DNA of 39,323 nt from an uncultured Gammaproteobacteria bacterium (GTDB lineage: Bacteria; Pseudomonadota; Gammaproteobacteria; Pseudomonadales; Ketobacteraceae), in NCBI GenBank assembly GCA_913063125.1, contig CAJXZM010000045.1, positions 1 through 39,323 on the forward strand, written 5' to 3'. The position numbers were made by a program, and so were the translations under genes. Below the pieces are notes generated by a model that was not told the origin of the DNA, searched no databases, and saw only the letters and a list, made by a program, of their open reading frames with translations. Numbering within the stretch: the stretch's first letter is position 1; every line of letters begins with the position of its first letter. Positions 1 to 9,400 of the stretch are shown piece by piece.

Positions 1-14
1 CGTTTGCTCTTCAT
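1..14 (-). CDS. Start of a gene running off the left edge
   Basis: On the minus strand an ATG at 14-12 is preceded, six bases upstream, by the good ribosome-binding sequence AGAGGTG. It opens a frame beginning M-K-S-K that leaves the window at once. Nothing can be said about the product. It would be the next gene of the minus-strand run of small genes. The call rests only on the start signal. Confidence 0.35.
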
Positions 15-55
15 AAACACCTCTAATAAAGTTAGATTTTAACTCATTTTGGTGT

Positions 56-343
56 CTAGCAAACCCTGGGAAGTCCAGAGGGAGTTAAATCAACTGCGTT
101 GCATTGTGCTAACTCAGTCTTAAAATGTTCTGATACAGAAAGTAAATCAGTACCCTCAGCGTAACCTTGAGCGGCATACCAAAGATTAAAGAAGCACAGC
201 TCTATTGACGATTTCTTTTCAGAAACAGCCCAGAGAACGTTACCAACACCCTCTTCTTCGGATCTCACTTCATACACATGAGAACCACCTGCAACCGGGC
301 TCCAATCAGTGTTCCTTCTAACGAATGCCTTGAGATCAATCAT
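56..343 (-). CDS. Small hypothetical protein (95 aa)
   Basis: I do not recognise this family. The product is a short acidic soluble protein with no signal peptide or membrane segment. It has a compact, Trp/Tyr/Phe-rich middle (ELCFFNLWYAAQGYAEG) of the kind seen in small alpha/beta cytoplasmic proteins. It starts 13 bases after the stop of the Sel1-like gene at 357-830, so the two are probably cotranscribed. Both lie in the run of small genes downstream of the giant RHS gene. An immunity or orphan-immunity role is possible from context alone; no sequence motif supports it. Confidence 0.6.
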   Translation of the reverse strand: MIDLKAFVRRNTDWSPVAGGSHVYEVRSEEEGVGNVLWAVSEKKSSIELCFFNLWYAAQGYAEGTDLLSVSEHFKTELAQCNAVDLTPSGLPRVC

Positions 344-356
344 AGATTATCACTTG

Positions 357-830
357 TTAGGAACCCTTCTCCCATTCATCAAACGTCATTCCATACTTGG
401 TAAGATAACACCGATCAAGCCAATATCTCGCCTCGACAGGATTAACAACAACCCCCATTCCGTATCCATACATATCTGACAGGGCTGACATCGCATCAGC
501 ATCACCTCCCTCAGCCAGTACCTTAAACCCTTTCAATGCTAACGAATAGTAATGCTGTGAAGACACCCCATCTTTAATCTCTTGCAGGTTATCCAAGTTA
601 TCGAGTAACTCACTGCATATTGCTACCGTGCTTTGTACTTGGGAGTCGGTTACTTTCTTATTTTCATACTCAATCGAAGCATTTTCAATCGGTTCATACA
701 TAAAGCCAAGATTCGAATAGTAATAGGGGTCATTCTTCTCCCTAGCAATACCTTCCAGTTGCTTGGCAAGCTTAACATCACCGTTTTTCAGTACCGTTAA
801 TGTAGCATCTAAGAATTCGGATATGTCCAT
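357..830 (-). CDS. Sel1-repeat-like protein (157 aa)
   Basis: The C-terminal part (about residues 105-145) has the pattern of a Sel1-like repeat: G-x-A-x-A-x-x-x-L-x-x-x-Y-x-x-G-x-G-V-V-V-N-P-x-E-A-x-x-W. Such alpha-alpha repeats are protein-binding scaffolds. The N-terminal 100 residues are helical with no recognised motif. No signal peptide is visible, so the protein is probably cytoplasmic. Short Sel1-type proteins are frequent among predicted immunity proteins of polymorphic toxin loci, and this one sits downstream of an RHS gene. That role is an inference from context. The minus-strand terminator at 870-901 lies between this gene and the GNAT gene upstream, so it may have its own promoter in the roughly 40 bases before its start. 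Confidence 0.65.
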   Translation of the reverse strand: MDISEFLDATLTVLKNGDVKLAKQLEGIAREKNDPYYYSNLGFMYEPIENASIEYENKKVTDSQVQSTVAICSELLDNLDNLQEIKDGVSSQHYYSLALKGFKVLAEGGDADAMSALSDMYGYGMGVVVNPVEARYWLDRCYLTKYGMTFDEWEKGS

Positions 831-869
831 GTCATGAGTACCTATGCCCTATTTACCTCCTAAGATAGC

Positions 870-901
870 AAAAACCCCCTGTAGTGAATAGCTACCAGGG
901 C
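870..901 (-). terminator. Rho-independent terminator after the GNAT gene
   Basis: Read on the minus strand, a stem of CCCTGGTAG against CTACAGGGG, with a one-base bulge and a loop around TATTCA, is followed directly by TTTTT. It begins 14 bases after the GNAT stop codon, which suits termination of that gene. It closely resembles the hairpin at 1711-1743. Confidence 0.75.
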
Positions 902-914
902 TTACTATGCAGGT

Positions 915-1388
915 TCAAACCGTTACATCCCTAGCAACCATAAACACCTCATCAGCAGAATACAGGTTACTAATGGTAGCTTCTACTTCTGCACCCAGTG
1001 TATTCCTGTACAACTTCTGAGCATGGTTATCAGCTCTGGTAGTGACAGTGATATGCTTTAGTACAGAGCCCTGCTTCGTTAGTTGATACTTCACAAAGGG
1101 TAACGTCTCTTCAATGAGACTCCCGCCAATGCCTTGAGCATGATGAGATGGCAAGACTGCAATCTGTTCCAATTCAATAACAGCTTCTGGACGAAACCCA
1201 CTCTTCTGATTCCATATAATGTACCCAACAATTGAATCATCTACTTCTGCAATAAAGCTAAGCATACGAGGGTATGCATTGATATTGCATTCTAACCATT
1301 CAGATGAATACTGCTGACGGATAAAAGCTTCTTTATGCACCAATGATGCTTTCGGTAAATCTTTAATCTCCATGTGTCGTATATTCAA
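915..1388 (-). CDS. GNAT family N-acetyltransferase
   Basis: A 157-residue single-domain acetyltransferase that would transfer an acetyl group from acetyl-CoA to an unknown amine. The fold markers are in order. There is a beta-strand hairpin around residues 44-58 (FIAEVDDSIVGYIIW). The acetyl-CoA loop, motif A, spans residues 75-90 (QIAVLPSHHAQGIGGS) and has the Q-x-x-G-x-G/A signature. A late segment (residues 116-132, TRADNHAQKLYRNTLGA) matches motif B with its Tyr. The start is a TTG at 1388-1386: AAGGAG lies seven bases upstream, whereas the internal ATG at 1373 would be 22 bases from it. The substrate is not predictable. It may be an accessory gene of the RHS island. Confidence 0.88.
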   Translation of the reverse strand: MNIRHMEIKDLPKASLVHKEAFIRQQYSSEWLECNINAYPRMLSFIAEVDDSIVGYIIWNQKSGFRPEAVIELEQIAVLPSHHAQGIGGSLIEETLPFVKYQLTKQGSVLKHITVTTRADNHAQKLYRNTLGAEVEATISNLYSADEVFMVARDVTV

Positions 1389-1400
1389 GAATCACTCCTT
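1389..1400 (-). promoter_or_regulatory. Ribosome-binding site that selects a TTG start
   Basis: AAGGAG on the minus strand at about 1400-1395 is a near-perfect Shine-Dalgarno sequence spaced seven bases from TTG at 1388. This supports the non-ATG start of the GNAT gene over the ATG 15 bases further in. Confidence 0.65.
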
Positions 1401-1459
1401 ATTCTTGTCTTATTACTTATTTATAAATATTTACATACCTGTAGAACAGGCAGTACAAC

Positions 1460-1618
1460 TTAACGCTTCCTTTCAAACACCTGCTCAGGCTTGCCTACCC
1501 ACTCTCCACCCTTCTCATCTTGAACAACCACTTGGCGTTCAACAGGGTCGAAATAGATGACAGTCCCTGTACAACTTTCCCCATTCTCTTTGAAGAAAGT
1601 AACATGCATTCCTTGCAT
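1460..1618 (-). CDS. Small unrecognised protein (52 aa)
   Basis: A complete short frame opens with ATG at 1618-1616 and ends with TAA at 1462-1460. AAAGGAT sits just upstream of the start. The product begins MQGMHVTFFKENGESC and continues as an alternating beta-like sequence (GTVIYFDPVERQVVVQDEKG), ending in a Lys/Arg-rich tail. The ratio of beta formers to turns suggests a tiny SH3-like or beta-barrel fold, but I do not recognise a family. It lies between the GNAT gene and the YcxB-like gene, in the same orientation. A protein-like composition and a good ribosome site make it a credible gene that a length cut-off would miss. Confidence 0.6.
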   Translation of the reverse strand: MQGMHVTFFKENGESCTGTVIYFDPVERQVVVQDEKGGEWVGKPEQVFERKR

Positions 1619-1710
1619 ACTTTATCCTTTATAATTCTTCCGAAGCCTTCTTAATCCACGTCTTATACAGCTTATTGTAATGACTAATTCAATCTATTTT
1701 GTGAAAAGTA

Positions 1711-1743
1711 AAAAGCCCCTGTAACGGATAGCTACAAGGGCCT
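1711..1743 (-). terminator. Rho-independent terminator after the YcxB-like gene
   Basis: On the minus strand GCCCTTGTAGC, the loop TATCC, and GTTACAGGGGC form an imperfect stem followed by TTTTT. It lies about 75 bases past the stop of the gene at 1819-2370. It shares most of its bases with the terminator at 870-901, including TAGCTA at the stem-loop junction. Confidence 0.7.
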
Positions 1744-1818
1744 TCAGTATCACTATAAGATTACAGCACTCCACACCTGCTAACACTTTCACTGGCGTTG
1801 CGCATCGGAGTTAAGGTC

Positions 1819-2370
1819 TTATAACCTGCCCCGAAGAAAGACCAACAACTCGTTACGCTCATCAGTGCTTGCAAAATCACGACCTGGTAAAATGTGCCAT
1901 AACATCCCTGGCATTCCTATGTACATTGTACCCATGCGCACGATCACTTTGGTAATTGAATTATACTTATGCTTGGACTCGTTATAGTCAGTTTTCTCAA
2001 CGAAGTCTTCATCGAGAAATTCAAAGGTATGCTCACCTAAGACTCCCTTCTTAGACATAGACCCTACAATTGCAATTGTTCCACTAAATACGAATACGAA
2101 AATAAAAATAAGCAGTAGGTAGAAGAAGAACAGGTACACGAAGAATGCTATTTCCATTACGCCATAGGTTTCCATTAAAGAACTCCACTCCCCGTACGCA
2201 AAGAAACACGCAAAGAAAACGTACAGAAACTTATTAAAGGTCATTGCTAACTGAGTAATAAACCCACCCACAATCAGGTCTCGCCATTTAATATTAGACC
2301 TATGTAACCGCATTTCATCTGGGGCAGATCCCACGTTAGCTTCAGGAGCCTCGTACATTTTATTTTCCAT
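1819..2370 (-). CDS. Two-TM membrane protein with YcxB-like C-terminal domain
   Basis: The 183-residue product has a short cytoplasmic N-terminus and two hydrophobic stretches. These are at about residues 33-60 and 73-101, the second very rich in Phe, Leu and Ile. A soluble C-terminal region of about 80 residues follows. That tail (GEHTFEFLDEDFVEKT, then a Y-N-S-I-T-K-V core, and G-M-P-G-M-L-W-H-I-L-P-G-R-D-F) matches the layout of YcxB-like domains, where an F/I-P-x-x-x-F pattern closes the fold. Function is unknown for the family. It lies two genes downstream of the RHS toxin-like gene, and small membrane proteins there are sometimes immunity proteins. The start at 2370 gives a weak ribosome site; ATG 12 bases further in is an alternative. 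Confidence 0.65.
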   Translation of the reverse strand: MENKMYEAPEANVGSAPDEMRLHRSNIKWRDLIVGGFITQLAMTFNKFLYVFFACFFAYGEWSSLMETYGVMEIAFFVYLFFFYLLLIFIFVFVFSGTIAIVGSMSKKGVLGEHTFEFLDEDFVEKTDYNESKHKYNSITKVIVRMGTMYIGMPGMLWHILPGRDFASTDERNELLVFLRGRL

Positions 2371-2400
2371 ATAATTCTATGTCCTGTACTTTCTTCATCT

Positions 2401-2499
2401 CTATACGTGGCTTAAAGCAGCCTCTACACTAGTGTCTTCGCTTAATATGTAGAATGCCTCAGGGAGCTTTGAGCTGGTGTAGGTCGCCACATTTACCAC
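2401..2499 (-). CDS. Possible very short coupled ORF or gene remnant (32 aa)
   Basis: A GTG at 2499-2497, four bases past the TAG of the upstream 120-residue gene, opens a frame ending in TAG at 2403-2401. The peptide reads like protein rather than noise (SSKLPEAFYILSEDTSVEAA). It could be a translationally coupled small protein or the remains of a longer immunity-type gene. I recognise nothing in it, and the start is uncertain (GTG at 2490 also fits). Confidence 0.22.
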   Translation of the reverse strand: MVNVATYTSSKLPEAFYILSEDTSVEAALSHV

Positions 2500-2502
2500 T
2501 CA

Positions 2503-2865
2503 CTAACTTTGCCCCCATCGATGAGTAGACGGCAAACAATCTTCACATAGAAGCTTGCCTTCATGTTCACCGCCGTCCATTACGACCCAATTTAACTCAG
2601 AATTGTGTGCTTCTTCACCAAACCCCGTTGGGTTTTTATCACGGTTTAACATTAACTTATTGCAGCTATCACATGAATGAATCGCATATTTCTCCATACC
2701 CAAAAGCGACATGTAGCTGTCTGCAAAATCAATATTATGTTTTTTGCAAAGAGCCCTAAATTCAGTGTAGAAACTACCAAGCCTCTTATCATAACCATCT
2801 CCATCCATTTCTTCAGTAGTTGTAAAGAAGCTGGTAAATATCTTTCCAATTGCGATGTGTTTCAT
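2503..2865 (-). CDS. Four-cysteine zinc-ribbon-like protein, immunity candidate (120 aa)
   Basis: The first gene downstream of the giant RHS gene, starting 65 bases after its stop with a good ribosome site (GGTGAG, six bases from ATG). The N-terminal half is alpha/beta and acidic. The C-terminal half holds two Cys-x2-Cys knuckles, C65/C68 (SCDSCNK) and C107/C110 (LCEDCLP), about 38 residues apart. This layout is consistent with one structural zinc ribbon. No export signal is seen. In RHS loci the gene directly after the toxin tip normally encodes the cognate immunity protein, so this is the leading candidate to neutralise the C-terminal region of the 4,125-residue protein. That is inferred from position; I do not know the family. 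Confidence 0.7.
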   Translation of the reverse strand: MKHIAIGKIFTSFFTTTEEMDGDGYDKRLGSFYTEFRALCKKHNIDFADSYMSLLGMEKYAIHSCDSCNKLMLNRDKNPTGFGEEAHNSELNWVVMDGGEHEGKLLCEDCLPSTHRWGQS

Positions 2866-2930
2866 TGTATCTCACCAATATCAAATTGTTTAATAAGATT
2901 GCAAAGCTCTTATCATAAACCGCCTGCTTA

Positions 2931-3485
2931 TCAACCACCAGAGTATTGCTGTTTCCCTGAGGAATCAATACATCGCCATTGGGTATGATGTGTATCAACT
3001 GCCTGCACAGACCTGTTGGCCATTCGAATAGCGGCCTTCTTTGCTTCTTGAAAGCCTGGATTCATACCCCATCCCCATCCAAATGCCGTTGGATTCCCAC
3101 TTGATCTGCCTAAAGACTGAGCTCTAGCAATACAGGTAGTCCAACGTTTTTTTCTTACGGGGAAGGGAACTGAAATCGTCACTGAAGAGTCTCTAGCTCT
3201 TAAGTCTTCAACTTGAGCGTCAAGAACGTCCTCAACACGGGCAACAGAATTAGATTCATCACCATCTTTGAATGCCAGCCTCCACAAAGAGTTGCCTTCA
3301 GCCCTTGACAGCAGGCTAATAATTCCCCTTTCCTTGTTCGTTAAAACCCCATCAAACCCATCAGCCGTTGTTCTATCAAGACTAAATACGTTGTTAACCG
3401 TATATACCGCCAATGCTGTCAAGGTCACCCCACCAGCAATACCTGCCATTAAACTTCCCATGTCCGCGAAGTTACCAGTTGGATC
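2931..3485 (-). other. Variable C-terminal tip of the RHS protein (putative toxin domain)
   Basis: These are about 184 residues after the RHS core end DPTGN. A hydrophobic Gly/Ala/Val-rich stretch (about 3945-3972; SLMAGIAGGVTLTALAV) comes first, then an acidic helical linker. A basic terminal domain follows with two cysteines (TTCIARAQSLGR and QWRCIDSSG), a G-W-G-W-G-M-N-P-G segment and a HTQW motif. I do not recognise the fold. The conserved-looking His, Trp and paired Cys could be structural (a disulfide) or catalytic. The position is that of the toxin in polymorphic RHS systems; toxicity is inferred. Confidence 0.6.
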
Positions 3486-6400
3486 TGTATACAACACTGG
3501 GTCAGCATTACCATAGAGATACTTATGCAGGCTAGCAGGCTCATCATCCCAGCCAGAGAAAGTATCCTGCTGAGTAAACCTTCCAATAGATGGATCAAGG
3601 TACCTGGCCCTTAGATAGTAATTCCCAGTCTCCTCATCAAGCTGTTCACCTGCATACAAATAGCTGTTATCAGTAGTACCCGTCCTACTAGCCTCATCAA
3701 GTTCACCGAAGGCTTCATAGTCGTATGTATCGGTTATTATACCGTCAACATCAGACAGTGCTCTCGTTGATCCTAATCCATCGTACATGAAGAACCTGAA
3801 GTCACTACCGTCATCTTGGCTAAGTAAATCCAAGCCGTAGCTGTAGGTAACACTTGCAGGAGCAGTCTCAATATCACCAACAACCTCTTCAAGCACCTGC
3901 GCATAATCCCTATTCAAGTCCACCACAAACTGTGTCGTTACGCCACCTTCAATCTTACTCGTTCTGATACCATTCGCATCATATGCATACCCAGTTACAA
4001 CTCCACCCTTATCAACGGATGTCATCTTATTCTTGGCATCATAGAAGTACTCAGTGACAACGCTATCTAACGTTTCAGTCAGCGTATTACCATTGTCATC
4101 ATGAACATAAACGGTTCCACCTTGAGACGTTAACCTGTCATTCAGGTCATAATCATATTCAGTCTGCACAGTTGAACCATCAGTAACCGTTTCATACTTC
4201 CGGTTACCAACCCAGTCATAGATATAGTTCGCGTTGTAGACTTCAAGCCCACCTTCAGTAACCACTTCATCGGTTAAGCGATACAAATTGTCGTACGTGT
4301 AATCCGTAAAGCGACCATCGGCTTCGGTGATGTCATCTCTGCGACCTGTGTCATCTAATCCGTAGGTGTAGCTACTTAATACAACTCCGTCTTTATCCTT
4401 GGTGGTTAAGACTTCAAGCTGATTCACATCGTTGTACTGGTATTCACTCACAACACCATTAGGGAACGTTACAGTCCATAGGCTTCCATTATCGTAATAC
4501 GTGTAACTTGTAACACCACTAGCATCAGTAACGGTATCCAAACGATTCAAAGCGTCAAACGTGTAGTCCATTACAGTGATGATTGTTCCGCGAGTTACCT
4601 TAACCTGCTCTCGGTTACCTACATCATCGTATGCGTAATCGAGACGTGTTCCATCAGGTTTGATTTCATAGTCCAAACGGTCTCTAACATCGAAGACTGT
4701 TTCAGTAACGCCATGCTGGTCAGTTACTGTATGCACCTGCCCATTAGCCCAATAGGTATACGCCTCTGAAGTACCATCATGATAATCAATATGGTCTACA
4801 CGTCCTTGATTATCGATATAAGTTGTATTGGTATCACCATTGAAATCTGTATGAGCAACGGTCCTTGCTGCATCATCATAAACAAACGATTCAACCATGA
4901 GTTCAGGAAGCGTTCTGGTTAACACTCTTCCGTAATAATCATACGTCCACGTAGTTGTACGACCTTCCGCATCAGTTTGGGTCAACTTGTTACCGACTTC
5001 ATCATAGGTGTATGAAGTGTCAGGTACAGCCACATCATTGATAGTAACTTCTGGTGTGACAGCTTCCAAACGACCTAGGTCATCATAGCTGTAACGGGTA
5101 TGACGACCTAGTTGGTCAATCTGTTTAGTACGTGCTCCCATTGCATCATAACGTTGACCTACAGCTGCTCCATTATGAAATTCGGTAGAAATACGCTGAT
5201 CGAATTCATTAATGTTATACGTTGTTACACGCAATAACGGATCCGTTTCCGTATGCAATTCCCCATTTGCGTAATAGGTATACTCATGACGAACTTTGTC
5301 CGCACCAATATGACGAATCACTGCCTTACGACGACCATTTAAGAAGTATTCATATTCCGTTAGGTTGCGTTTTTCATCCCACTCAAACTGCACCCAGCCC
5401 TGCAGGGTGTATTTTGTTTCAGTGTAGACGCTGTTAGTGTAAGCGCTGTTATGGAAAGTTGTTTTCCATAATCGAGCGGCATCGTCATATTCATATTGGG
5501 TTTCGCGGCCCATACGATCTATGACTGACGTCAACAACCCTTCATTGCTATAATCACGAATCTCTGTGGTTTCATCAACATAGGTAGTAAGTCTTAACCG
5601 GCCATACGCGTCATAATCAAAGTCAGTCCAAACACCAAAACGATCACGCTCTTTGTCGATATTTCCGGCAAGATCGTATTCCGTTTCTGTATAGGTTGTA
5701 TCTGGGTAAGTAGTTTTAACCAAACGATTTCGATCATCGTAGTCATAACCCATCATTTCAGTCACAACGACACTATTTACTGTCCGTTCACGCACTTCAG
5801 TTTTAACGTTATTATTATCGTCATAGGTGTAGGTCATTGTACCGGAATCTTTATTTGACTCAGTCCATTTTTGCCCCGCCCACTCATGCCCACTAGGATA
5901 ATAATTATAAGTCGTAATTGAACCCCTTAAATCATCCGTTCGTTTCACCTTCCCATTGATGATAACTGTTTTAGCAAATAAGTTACTTACTTCACCTGTA
6001 TCTGGGTCTGTAAGAGATGGCATATCAATCTGATAAAGATTGCCAACTACATCATAGTTCATAACCGTTTTACGGTTTAACTCATCAAAGATCTCACCTT
6101 CCTGACCTCTAGCGTTATACTTTTCGTAACGAACACGATTATCTAGCGGATCATCTGCATAAAGCTGATTATTCTTATCATCAAACTTAGCCGTCCATAT
6201 ATATGCTTCCCCACCAACTTCTTTCGTTTCCTGATTATTGTTGGTGTCATAAGTATAATTGGTGACAATATCCGATGCATAACTCCCATCTTCGATAATT
6301 GCAATTTCTCTAAGTACATTGCCATTATCATCATAATCAAACAGCTTTTTGCGCCCATCAAGGTCCGTCACCAATGATGTGCGATCAGTAATCGTGTGAG

Positions 6401-9400
6401 CAAAGAGTTTAACAATACCATCTCCGTTTTCTTGACCATTTAAACGACCATTTTCATCATAAAGATTTTTAATTATCTTACGATCAAGAGGATCAAATAT
6501 TTCAAGTAACTGATGCTCATCATAGGTATAACGAGTTTTCGCAGTAAGTGAATCTACACTTGACTCCAAATCACCCGCAGTATCGTAAACGTAAGTCATT
6601 ACGATATCCCCAGAAGGGTTCTTTATGTCGCTTATTCTGCCTTGTGGATTTCGAATAAACTCAATTGATTTCCCAGAAGAATGACTAATCCCATCATCTG
6701 AATACGTTAACGTATGTCCATTGGGAGTTTTAACACTCTGAATACCTACATCTTGATCCAGTAAATATTCAAACCCACTTTGTGTGGTCAATTTATAATA
6801 CTGGGGATCTAGCGCACCAATAAACTCACCTGCCTCAACAATTTCCCCATTGAGGTATCGCCCTTCGAATTCATCAACTGCTTCTAGCGTTGACTGAGTA
6901 TCACCGATAGGAGTAAATACAAATTTCACATCAGGAAGCGCGACTCCAATATTACAGTGCGGAGATGCCGACACCTCAAAACGCTCTAACTTCCCGTTAG
7001 GTAATGTCACTGACACCTCTGGAGCACCCAAAGGTTCAATACAAAAACTAATCAACGTACCTTCGTCATAAGCGTTTCGAGCCCATCCTTCACCAAGCAC
7101 TCTAGACTCATCAACGCTCACATTTTGATAATCAACACTCCAGCCATACCCAAAGTCTAAGGCTTCTTGCTTTCGCCTGCTGTCATAGGTACGAGTTACA
7201 CTAATGGGTATTCCTTCAACCGGTATTTCAAAATCAAGCATGCTGAAGCTAAAGTTACCAACCTTAAGATCACCTTCAATCACAATATTGCGTTTTTCAA
7301 CCGAAACAGTGCCGCTAAGATCTGTGGCTTGCAATGTCACGTTATACAAACCGTTGATCATCGTGGTCGGGTCAATCGTCGCGAGTATAGCGTCTGTTTC
7401 CGAAGTGGTTCCTTCAGCCAACAGCTCTGGGTTACCATCATGACCTCGCTGTAAATACAACTGCCAGCTCTCCAGCGCACTATCATAAACACTACCCACG
7501 ATACTTTCAGGTGCAGTGATAACCTGTAGTTCAGTCGGATTGTCCAATGATACTGTTGGTGCCTCAGTGTCAGCAGGGTCAATAACGTAGAATATGGTTT
7601 GCGCGACAACAGTCTCCGTACCATCACTAACACTAACCTCAACTGTGTGCGCCCCAAGCTCGTCTGATGAGACGAAAGCATGCCCCACAGAATCGACCGG
7701 GATATCCACACCGTCCAACGTCATGGTGTAGACGGCAGTAGCATTTGCACCCATAACTTGAGTGGCAATTGACGTATTTTCTCCTGCACTAATATGAAGC
7801 GGGTTAGCACTAATGGTTACCGACAAAGGCTCTGAAGAATCTTGAACATGAATATTCCAACGTCGATAGACCGAAACATATCCATCAGTCGCATAAACGG
7901 TGGCTTCAAAATCACCAACGCTACTGGGTGTCCAACTAATTAACCCACTATCAGCGTCAATGATCATACCGCTTGGACTACTAGCAGCTAAGCTGTAAGT
8001 AATACTATCGCCATCAGCATCACTTACATCAACATCATCGTTAAAAACAATACCCGAAAGGGCAAAATGATTCGGGGCAGATTCGAATTTCGGGATTTCA
8101 TTTTCTGTTACGGTAAAAGTTACTACTTGGCTTATAGACGCACTTTCATTATCTTCCGCCACCACGGTAACAGGATGAACACCGACCTGAGTTGCGACCG
8201 GTAACCATTGAACAACACCCGTTTGAGCATCAATAGACATACCTGTTGGTATGATACCGTCAAACTTATAGGTGATTGAATCCCCATTGCTATCCGTTGC
8301 ATCAACATCAAAGCTGACAGCATTACTCACTCTAGCGGAAACACTCCAATCGACATTACTAAACACCGGTGCGTGATTTATTTCAGCGATAACTTCGAGA
8401 GTAAAATTTTGGGTATTCGTTAATAATCCATCACTCACTTCAATGGTGATTTCATGCGACCCTATATAAAAAGAGCTAGGTTTCCAAAAATAAACTCCAT
8501 TTGGATCATCAAAAAGTCCCTTACCTCCAACCTTTCGATAACTAAGGTGATCAGCGGGATCTGCATCCGTTGCCACAATTTGATAAATGTAGTCGGTGCC
8601 TGCTTCAATAACTAGTGCCGGTGGTACGCTGGTAATAACTGGCGCTTGGTTAGGGCTTTGTGCACTAATCACAAGAGTAAAGTTAGCGTGTGCCACACCG
8701 CCATTGATATCATTTACTTCCAATTGAATTGGGTATTCACCTACGTCTACGTGAGACGGAAATAGTGATAGAACACCCGTAACCTCATCCAAGGTAGCCA
8801 TAGCGGGTAACGTTAAAACCGTATACGTTGGTGCATCACCATCTATATCAGAGGCCTGAAACTGAAAGTCATACTGCTGATTAACGTACGCCTGCTCTAG
8901 TGATAAAGATTCAATCACCGGAGGTGTATTACCTTCACGCTGAATCCAGACTCGAGCAGAATCTATTGCTTCACCACCACGATTATCATCCACTCTAAAA
9001 TGAATAACCGTTAAACCAATGTCACTTTCTCTTTCTGGTATCCAACGAAATTGATTATCCAATGGCCCAAGGTTGGGGTAACTTAAATCACTCGCTGAGT
9101 AGTTAACGCTATACACCAGTGAATCACCATCAACATCGTTGCCGGTGACATCAAAACTTAATTCTTGATTTAACTCACTTTGAAAGATATGAGCAGGTAT
9201 AGAAATCGTCGGCGCATTATTTTCACCTTCAGGCAATGTCACATCCAACCGATACCAATGAAATAACGATACATTTCCATCTTTCACCCAAATGTAATTA
9301 TCTCGCCGAGCTGCTTTTTCTGTTCTTGGCTTCCATTCGACTATACCCGTCTCAGAATCGATCAGAAGAGCGGTATCAAACCAATTACTACTGTCAAAAT

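Noticed and set aside
1372-1560. A 62-codon plus-strand frame overlapping the GNAT start and the 52-residue gene.
   Set aside because: It is antisense to two better-supported starts, has no ribosome site and no protein-like core.
1755-1815. GCTAACAC...GCGTTGCGC...GTTAAGG near the YcxB-like gene considered as an attC site.
   Set aside because: The boxes do not fit RYYYAAC and GTTRRRY, and the arms do not pair.
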